Position numbers and translations under genes: made by a program. Under the pieces are notes generated by a model. It made no database searches. It was not told where the DNA came from and was given only the letters and a program-made list of their open reading frames with translations. Shown here piece by piece: positions 21,154-27,500 of a DNA stretch of 27,500 nt. Location of the stretch: NCBI GenBank assembly GCA_036169595.1, contig CM069766.1:4700001-4727500 (forward strand). Reading direction: 5' to 3'. The first letter of the stretch is position 1; each line of letters starts with the position of its first letter. This stretch comes from Dictyostelium firmibasis. Lineage: Eukaryota > Evosea > Eumycetozoa > Dictyosteliales > Dictyosteliaceae.

Positions 21154-21641
21154 TTAAAAAAAGTTTTTTTTCTTTTTTTTTAGTTTATTTTTTTATTTTT
21201 TTCTTATTTTTGCTTTTTCAATGTTCAATTATCTTTGAACTTTTTCTTCTTATTTCTTTTTCTTCTAACAAAACTATTTAATACTATTTGAGGAATTTTT
21301 ACCACCTTCTATCTAAAATTAATTAATTTCTATTCCCTTTTAAAAAAAGTTATAAAATAAAATCACCACTATTTTAATTATTTTAAAACTACATTTTGCT
21401 AAAAAAATAATAATAAAAAAAAAAAAATAATAAAAAAAAAAAATAATAATAAAAAAAAAAAAAATAAAAAAAAAAAATAAAAAAAAAAAAATAGTAATAA
21501 AAAAAAATTAAAAATATTTTGATCTTAGAAAGCGAGATACCACAAAACAATTTTTTTTTCTACATTTTGTAAAATGATGGTTTTTTTTTTTTTTTTTTAA
21601 TATTACCACAATTTTTTTTGATTAGTTGGTTTAACAAGTTT

Positions 21642-21687
<46 letters not shown>

Positions 21688-21775
21688 TATTATTTTGATG
21701 TATTTAATTTAATTTAAATAATAATAACACATTATTTTAATTAATTATATTTTAATTATTTTTTTAAAAAAAAAA
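21154..21775. other. Intergenic A/T tracts
   Basis: After a T-rich 3' flank with some mixed sequence (21,200-21,320), the stretch is poly-A with scattered TAAT, then a poly-T tract of about 43 bp ending near 21,685. No gene or RNA is seen. Confidence 0.6.
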
Positions 21776-22801
21776 ATGAAAATAGTAATAATTTTGATAT
21801 TTTTCTTGTTAAATATTATATTTAGTGTTTGTGAATCTGATAATGAAAAATTATTTATTGAATGGACAAGAAAACATAATAAAATTTATAGTAATAAAGA
21901 ATTTAATTCCAAATTTAAAAACTTTTTAAACAATAAAGAATATGTAGATTCATGGAATAAAATGGAATATGAAACAATTTTAGAGTTGAATATTTTTGCA
22001 GATCTTTCAAGAGAAGAATATATTAATAATTATCTTGGTAATTTTATGGATATTTCAAAAGTTTATCAAAAAAGTAATAAAAATTTTAAATATGATGGAG
22101 TTTTTTTTTACAATTTTAAAGATTCAATAAAATCAATTGATTGGAGAAATTTTGATGCAGTTACACCAGTAAAAAATCAAGGTACATGCTCTGGAGCTGG
22201 TTATTCATTTTCGGCAATTGGATCAATTGAAAGTGCTCATTTTATTAAAAATAATGAACTAATTACTTTATCTGAACAAAATTTAATTGATTGTTCAATT
22301 GATATGGGTAATAATGGTTGTAAAGGTGGTCTTTCTTCAATTGCATTTGACTATATAATTAAACAAAGAGGAATTGATAGTGAATTTTCATATCCTTATG
22401 AAGGTCATGTTATTGAACCCTATGAAGGTAGAGGAAGATGTCGTTATAATTCATTCTATTCTAAAGCATCAATTAGCTCCTATATTGAAATTGAAAGATT
22501 TAATGAAAATCAGTTAACTCATTCTCTTTTAAAAACACCTGTATCTGTAATGATTGATGCTTCTCAACTATCTTTTATGCTTTATAAATCTGGTGTATAT
22601 ATGGATCAATCTTGTTCAAGTACAAAATTAAATCATGGGTTATTGAATATTGGTTTTGGTGAAACTGAAGATGGTATTGAATATTATATTTTAAAAAATT
22701 CTTTTGGTTCAAAATGGGGGAATAAAGGTTATATTCATTTATCAAGAAATTCAAATAATCATTGTGGTGTTGCTTCATTTGCTTTTTATCCAATAATATA
22801 A
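21776..22801 (+). CDS. Papain-family protein lacking the catalytic cysteine
   Basis: 341 residues, single exon, starting after an A-only leader. Signal peptide: about 1-19. An I29 inhibitor-type prodomain (about 25-90, with FIEWTRKHNKIYSNKEF and LNIFADLSREEY) precedes a C1A peptidase domain starting near IDWRNFDAVTPVKNQG. The oxyanion Gln135 is kept, but the usual QGxCGSCWSFS is here QGTCSGAGYSFS (135-146). The nucleophilic Cys and the following Trp are gone and the loop is one residue longer. His287 (LNHGLLNIGFG) and Asn308 (KNSFGSKWG) remain, as does the CKGG disulphide motif. The frame is open and otherwise well conserved, so this looks like a maintained pseudoprotease rather than a dead gene. 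It could be a binding or inhibitor-like protein, or a very young pseudogene. By family it would be lysosomal or secreted. Confidence 0.88.
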   Translation: MKIVIILIFFLLNIIFSVCESDNEKLFIEWTRKHNKIYSNKEFNSKFKNFLNNKEYVDSWNKMEYETILELNIFADLSREEYINNYLGNFMDISKVYQKSNKNFKYDGVFFYNFKDSIKSIDWRNFDAVTPVKNQGTCSGAGYSFSAIGSIESAHFIKNNELITLSEQNLIDCSIDMGNNGCKGGLSSIAFDYIIKQRGIDSEFSYPYEGHVIEPYEGRGRCRYNSFYSKASISSYIEIERFNENQLTHSLLKTPVSVMIDASQLSFMLYKSGVYMDQSCSSTKLNHGLLNIGFGETEDGIEYYILKNSFGSKWGNKGYIHLSRNSNNHCGVASFAFYPII

Positions 22802-23049
22802 TTTTTAAACCTTTTTTTTTTTTTTATTATTATTTTAAATTATATAATAAAGAAAAATAGGTTAATATTATATAATATATGAAAAAAAAAAAAAAAAAAA
22901 AGAAATAAAAAAAGAAGATTAATTATGATTTTAATAAATAAATAAATAAGTGTTTTTGTTTTTATTATTAAAACTTTCTTTGGAGAAAATCGGTCAAAAC
23001 AAAAAAAATACTGATTTTTTTTTTTTTTGATTGGTTTTTTTTTTTTTTT

Positions 23050-24440
23050 TTAAAGTAAAGCAAAGATAATTGAGAAAATAATTAAAGCAAAGAATGGAAC
23101 AATGTTTGATGATGAACCTGGCATATTGTCACTATAGCTTTGACTGTTCATGCTTCCTGCAATATCACCATAGTATGAACCATTTTTACAAATGATATCC
23201 CATTTCCAATCAGTTGGAATATTTAAACTGAAATCTTGATCTGCAATTAAAGCAATAACACCCTAGAGATCAAAATAAATATATAAATTGTTAAAAATTT
23301 TATAAAGTTTAATATTAAAAAAAAAAAAAAATACATACTTGACTACAACGAGCACCACCAACTACAATACCATCGTCAGTAAAATTGTGAACAGCCATAC
23401 CTCTACCAATAACAAGAGCTGCGGTGACATGATCAGTTTCATAATAATAATAACCAGTATCCATCATATCTTGAGAGAAAGCACAGAAATTACCAAAATC
23501 ACCATAATGTCTAGTGCTATTTGGTGGAAGAGCATGAGATTGACCGGCTGCAAGATAGTGACCACCGATTGAATTACCATCGACAGTGGAAGTATCACCA
23601 AATTGATGAACATGGAAACCATGAGCTTGGTAAGATAAACCAGAAACTTTAGCAGAGACTTGAATGAATGAAGAGTTGATGGCTTTGAATAAAACTCTAC
23701 CCTCAATGTAATCACCTTTGGTGATAGTGGTATTGTAAACCATTGCTAAACCAATTGCGTTTTGTAATTGACTATATGATGAGGCAGTGTTAACTCCTGT
23801 AAGTTTTGTTTTATTAAAACCAGAGTAATCGATATTACCTACACCAACTGTACAAAAACTAATCATATCACCAATTACAGATTTTGATGGGTTTGAACAA
23901 TCATAGCCACCACTATAGATAGCAATTGAACGACCAATGATTGAATTTGCGTTATCTTTAATATTTGGAATGGTTAAAGTAATGGTTTGTGCTGTAACAT
24001 TACCTCCATTGGCTGCTATGTTACCAATATCACCAGCACGTGGTGTACCACTTGGACATCCTGCAACATTTACATTGGTTGGATCAAATACAGCTCCTAA
24101 ATTTGTCATTGATGATGGATTATAACCATATGTTAAAATTTGTGCAGCAAATTGTGTATTTTGAACATATGATGTTGTAAAATCAAATGTAATATTCAAT
24201 GTTACACCCTAATATTATATGATAAAGAAAAAAAAATTAATTATTTGAGTTTTTCAAATAAAATAAAAAAAAGTTTTTAGAATAAATCATTTTAAAACTT
24301 ACATCTTCACTTAAAAGGTGGGCAAAACCTTCAACACCACCAATTGATAATTCGTTGAATTTACAAAAAGCATATTGGTAATCAGCTTTTGCAATAGAAA
24401 TAATTGAAATTAAAAATAATAATACAGATAAAAGTCTCAT
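23050..24440 (-). CDS. Extracellular Cu/Zn superoxide dismutase, probably GPI-anchored
   Basis: Converts superoxide to peroxide and oxygen outside the cell. Exons 24440-24303, 24208-23339 and 23262-23050, all joined in phase 0, giving 406 residues. Signal peptide: 1-19 (ending AKA-D). The second half is a standard SOD domain with all metal ligands: His245 and His247 (GFHVHQFGD), His263 (GGHY), His271, His280 and Asp283 (RHYGDFGN), His320 (GRGMAVH), then GGARCSQ with the active-site Arg. The spacings match SOD1 apart from one extra residue. The first half keeps SOD-like wording (RAGDIGN, IIGRSIAIYSGG) but without ligand histidines. The C-terminal tail, Ser-rich then hydrophobic (IVPFFALIIFSIIFALL), is a GPI signal. 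It belongs with the Dictyostelium sodC-type proteins; I cannot say which paralogue. Confidence 0.9.
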
Positions 24441-24891
24441 TTTTTTTTTTTTTTTTTTTTTGAGACACAAATAAAAAGTTTTTCACAAATAAAAAAAAAT
24501 AAAAAAATATTATTTTACGCCAAAAAAAAAACAAAATTTTTAAATAAAAAAATAAAAATCAAAAAAGATTTTTTTTTTGAAAAAAAAAATAAAATAAAAA
24601 AAAGTAAACCAACCGCTATTATTTGAAAATTAATAATCATTAATTTTTCGATAAAATATCTGCCACATTGACATAAATATAAAAAAATACCAAAAATATT
24701 GTGAAAAAAAAAATGAAAAAAAAAAAAAGTGACACTCCAGATTTAGAATTTTTTCAAAATAAAAATAATCATATATTTTGAAAAAAATAAAATAAATAAA
24801 TATTTAAATAAAATGAATATATCATTTTTAAATTTAAGGTAATTACCTTAATGCGATTACCAATTTTTTTTTTTTGTTTGTTTATTTTTCA

Positions 24892-24933
<42 letters not shown>

Positions 24934-24998
24934 ACCCCTTTTTTTTATTTTTTTTTTTTTATTTTTTTTATTTTTTTGAATTTTTTAACAAACACAGT
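24441..24998. other. Intergenic upstream of SOD gene
   Basis: A/T tracts with two patches of mixed sequence (about 24,605-24,690 and 24,728-24,750) that may be promoter DNA for the minus-strand SOD gene. From about 24,890 it is poly-A then poly-T up to the candidate small gene. No longer frame is supported. Confidence 0.5.
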
Positions 24999-25334
24999 AT
25001 GTCTTGTTTGAATTTAAATTTTTTCTTAGAGTGGTCATCTGATTTTATATATTTTAATAGATGGACATCAACATCACCTGGTAAAACTGTTTTTCTTGTA
25101 AGTTAAGAGAAAAAAACAAAAAATATAACAAAACCAATTAATTGATAAATAATAATAATATACAAACATTAAATATAAGAAATAAATTCACTAACACATT
25201 CACAAAAATTAAAGGAAAAAGATAATTCTCTTTCATTAACAAGGGATTGGTATGCATCAACCTCATCAATTCCTTCTCAACAAATACTTTATTGTATTTT
25301 ATTTATTGTATTTTATTATTTTGCATTTTGTTAA
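24999..25334 (+). CDS. Candidate small two-exon membrane protein, unknown
   Basis: Exon 1 is 24999-25097 (33 codons), ending at a consensus GTAAGT donor. The intron is 25098-25214, A/T-rich, with acceptor AAAG. Exon 2 is 25215-25334 and ends in TAA. Both junctions are phase 0 and the predicted product is 72 residues. The coding pieces are mixed-composition islands in otherwise homopolymeric DNA, which is the usual look of exons in this genome. Exon 1 includes FFLEWSSDFIYFNRW and exon 2 LSLTRDWYAST. The C-terminal 15-17 residues (ILYCILFIVFYYFAF) form one hydrophobic span, suggesting a tail anchor. It has no signal peptide and no recognised family. It could instead be a remnant of a larger gene. 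Confidence 0.4.
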
Positions 25335-25452
25335 CATAAGAGTTGAACAATCAATTGTAAAATGAAAAAATTAGTAAAAATAAAAATAAAAAAATTAAAA
25401 ATTATATAAATAAAAATAAAAATAAAAAAATTAAAAATTAATTTTTTCATTG

Positions 25453-25496
<44 letters not shown>

Positions 25497-25675
25497 CCAA
25501 ATAGTTTATTGTTAATACTCAAAATAATACAGAAAATATCTTTTTAATTCCTCCCTATATTTTTCAATTTATTTATTTATTTATTTTTTATTTTATTTAA
25601 AATTAAGTGGATCTCTTTCTAAATTCTTAAAATAGTTTTTTTTTCATATTTCTGTTTTTTTAGAGAAAATCTTTT

Positions 25676-25709
<34 letters not shown>

Positions 25710-26035
25710 TTCAAAAAAGGAAATTTTTTTTAAAAAATTATTTTTTTTTATTTCTTTTTTCTATTAGATCCAATTTAATTACCTTTACAATTTTATGTGA
25801 TTTATTAAAGACATTTACAAAACAAAGGAATAAAAAAAAATAAAAAAAGTAAAATTAAACAGCACACCTCTTTTTTTTTTTTTTTTATTTTATATTTTTT
25901 GAAAAATCTTATAAGATTATAGTAAATAAATTTTTGTAAATATAAAATAATAATAATAATAATAAAATAAAAGATAGATAAATAGAAGATAAATAAATAA
26001 ATAAATATATAAATAAATAAAAAAATATAAAAAAA
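25335..26035. other. Intergenic A/T DNA
   Basis: Two similar A/T blocks (25,370-25,401 and 25,410-25,441) repeat AAAAATAAAAATAAAAAAATT. There are poly-A tracts near 25,460-25,493 and 25,683-25,709, and GATA/AATA repeats just before the next start codon. Mixed sequence at 25,760-25,830 and 25,860-25,870 is too short to call a gene. Confidence 0.55.
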
Positions 26036-26989
26036 ATGAGTAATATAATTAGATATACAGAGGAACCATCAAGTTCAGTTATATATACAACTACATCATA
26101 CAATGTTAATTCTATACACCAAAAAGGGAAGAGTAAATTAAAGTTATTCCCAAGATTTTCCAGAAAGAAGAATCCACCACCACCAATGGTTGTTGACCAT
26201 AGGGTATCAGTAACACCAACTCAATATGGTGGAGTTGTTTATCCAACCACTCATAGTGTAGTTGGTTCATCAACCATGGAACATCATGAAAGACATCAAA
26301 TCTCCCAACAATATCCAACACATGTCGTAGCGCCACAGGTTTCACATAGTGCCAAACCAATTCCAGGTGAAATTTACTATGAATCATCCTATCATCCAAA
26401 TACATATAACCATAGTTCCAATAAATACTATTGTCCACCTCCATTACCTTCAACACAATCTCAACACTTTATCAATAGTAGTAAAGCTGATCAAATTAAA
26501 CAAACTCAACAATATGAGGATTCAATTCTATTAAATTCAAACTATAATAATCATTCTTATGGAGGAACAAATGAAAATTCTATTAATGGTAGAAACTCAA
26601 TTAATTTAAATAAAAATCAACAAGGACAATACCAAGACCAACAACAACAACAACAACAACAAGGACAATACCAAGACCAGCAACAATATCAAAATCAACA
26701 GCAACAATATCAACAACATCAGCAGCTACAAGAACAACAAAACCAACAATATAATAATAACAACAATAACAATAATAATAATAAAAATAATAATAATGTC
26801 CCACCACCAAATGTAGATTATATTTATCCACCTGGTTATATTAATAATGAACAACCATTATGTGATGTCTCATACCCAATGAGCTCTGAAGGGCAAGCTT
26901 TGTATCAACACCAGCAAACCCAATATCAAAATGAAAATTGGGACTTTACTGTTCATAATGTAGATCCATCCGGCGAAAATAATAATTAA
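26036..26989 (+). CDS. Gln/Asn- and Pro-rich protein, function unknown
   Basis: 317 residues in one exon, start preceded by an A-rich leader. Not recognised. Residues 1-50 include a basic patch (KGKSKLKLFPRFSRKKN) followed by PPPP. The middle (about 50-165) is rich in Tyr, His, Ser and Pro (GGVVYPTTHSVVG, EIYYESSYHP, YYCPPPLPS). Residues about 195-240 are Gln-dominated with two similar GQYQDQQQ units, 240-258 is Asn-dominated, and a Pro/Tyr segment (VPPPNVDYIYPPGYI) leads to a short conserved-looking end with DVSYPMSSEGQALYQ. There is no signal peptide or membrane span. The basic-proline front could bind SH3 or WW domains, or membranes; the Q/N part is prion-like, common in this proteome. The length is that of a complete protein. 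Confidence 0.75.
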   Translation: MSNIIRYTEEPSSSVIYTTTSYNVNSIHQKGKSKLKLFPRFSRKKNPPPPMVVDHRVSVTPTQYGGVVYPTTHSVVGSSTMEHHERHQISQQYPTHVVAPQVSHSAKPIPGEIYYESSYHPNTYNHSSNKYYCPPPLPSTQSQHFINSSKADQIKQTQQYEDSILLNSNYNNHSYGGTNENSINGRNSINLNKNQQGQYQDQQQQQQQQGQYQDQQQYQNQQQQYQQHQQLQEQQNQQYNNNNNNNNNNKNNNNVPPPNVDYIYPPGYINNEQPLCDVSYPMSSEGQALYQHQQTQYQNENWDFTVHNVDPSGENNN

Positions 26990-27328
26990 TAAATAATAAT
27001 ATTTATTTAAATATGTATGATTTTTTTTTTTTTTTTTAATTATTTTTTTTTTATTTTCTTCTTTCTACCAAATATAATGTTATTTGCCTTTTGGAAAAGG
27101 ATGGTTTTTGGTTCTGTTACAAATATTATTTTATGGCGTCATATCATTACACTAAAGGTGGTGAATGTTGTTATGAAAAATCAAAAACTAAAAAAAAAAA
27201 AAATCAAAAAAAATCAAAAAAAAAAAAAAATTCTGTTGGTAAGAAATTCTACGTGGCATAGGGACATTCTGTTTTTATTTTTAAATTTTATTTTTAGTTA
27301 TTTTTCACAAACTTTATTTAAATAAACC
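26990..27328. other. Intergenic
   Basis: After poly-T there is a patch of mixed sequence (about 27,065-27,180) and another near 27,235-27,270. An open + frame (27017-27325) crosses them, but it is Phe/Lys homopolymer at both ends and is not convincing. The mixed patches may be promoter DNA of the gene starting at 27329 or a decayed exon. Confidence 0.45.
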
Positions 27329-27500
27329 ATGTTTAAAACAAATAAATTAATTAATAAAATTAGTTTACATTCTTTTATATTACCAACACATGTTAAAAGA
27401 TTATCAATGATTAAAAGTGAAGGAATTACACATAGATTCTTTAACTCTTCTAATATTTCAAATTCTGCCATAAATAATTCCACAATTTTATCACCAACAC
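27329..27500 (+). CDS. 5' end of a gene with mitochondrial-type presequence (partial)
   Basis: The frame opens at an ATG in the context AAACC-ATG and stays open to the window end (57 codons). The peptide is rich in Lys, Arg, Ser and Asn with almost no acidic residues in the first 40 positions (MFKTNKLINKISLHSF, then KRLSMIKSEG). It contains RFFNSSN, which resembles the R-10 cleavage motif of mitochondrial targeting sequences. The mature protein lies outside the window, so its function is unknown. The complementary strand is also open over 27298-27500 (a Leu/Glu-rich peptide). I prefer the + strand because of the A-rich leader and the presequence-like composition. Confidence 0.5.
   Translation, partial: MFKTNKLINKISLHSFILPTHVKRLSMIKSEGITHRFFNSSNISNSAINNSTILSPT

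Noticed and set aside
27017-27325. Frame with Phe and Lys runs (+)
   Set aside because: Homopolymer at both ends and no recognisable motif; the mixed middle is too short to support a gene.
27298-27500. Leu/Glu-rich minus-strand frame at the window end
   Set aside because: It is open and protein-like, but the + strand has an ATG with A-rich leader and a presequence-like composition. It is not excluded, because the rest lies outside the window.

Overview
The window looks like nuclear DNA of a social amoeba, almost certainly Dictyostelium discoideum or a very close relative. Intergenic DNA is nearly pure A/T with long poly-A and poly-T tracts. Coding regions carry AAT/CAA runs (poly-Asn, poly-Gln) and A/T-ending codons. 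Introns are short (about 60-260 bp), A/T-only and bounded by GT...AG. Several genes belong to the Tgr (transmembrane, IPT/TIG, E-set repeat) family, which is known from dictyostelids.

Positions 1-9,570 hold ordinary single-copy genes: a six-exon oxysterol-binding protein (+), the ORC1 subunit of the origin recognition complex (+, single exon, 42-Asn run), an unknown head-plus-coiled-coil protein (-), and a secreted sedolisin of the tripeptidyl-peptidase 1/physarolisin type (+) with a cysteine-rich insertion. An F-box-like dictyostelid protein (-) follows at 9,620-10,732. Next comes a G/C-rich island (about 10,843-11,170) that is foreign in texture to the rest of the window and that I cannot identify.

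Positions 11,328-19,860 are a tgr cluster. A complete tgr gene (-, 844 aa after splicing) is abutted exactly at its start codon by a second, 5'-only tgr copy (-) that brings its own promoter. Facing this, about 485 bp away and on the + strand, is a tgr pseudogene with a cytoplasmic tail, so the pair mirrors the known head-to-head tgrB/tgrC arrangement of the allorecognition locus. A third 5'-only copy (-), with its promoter, lies at 18,924-19,860 beyond a 1-kb block of microsatellites. The geometry of the tandem copies permits splicing from the upstream copy's exon 1 to the downstream copy's exon 2. The locus could therefore make a short secreted ectodomain, a full-length surface protein, or both.

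Positions 19,905-21,153 contain two decayed pieces of an unidentified gene in opposite orientation, linked by a 45-bp inverted repeat, with an imperfect tandem repeat between them. Then come a papain-family protein whose catalytic cysteine is gone (+, 21,776-22,801) and a secreted, probably GPI-anchored Cu/Zn superoxide dismutase (-, three exons, 23,050-24,440) with a degenerate first SOD-like half. After these are a candidate two-exon small membrane protein (+, 24,999-25,334), a Gln/Asn-rich unknown protein (+, 26,036-26,989), and the start of a gene with a mitochondrial-type presequence that runs off the window (+, 27,329). No tRNA, rRNA or CRISPR array was recognised.
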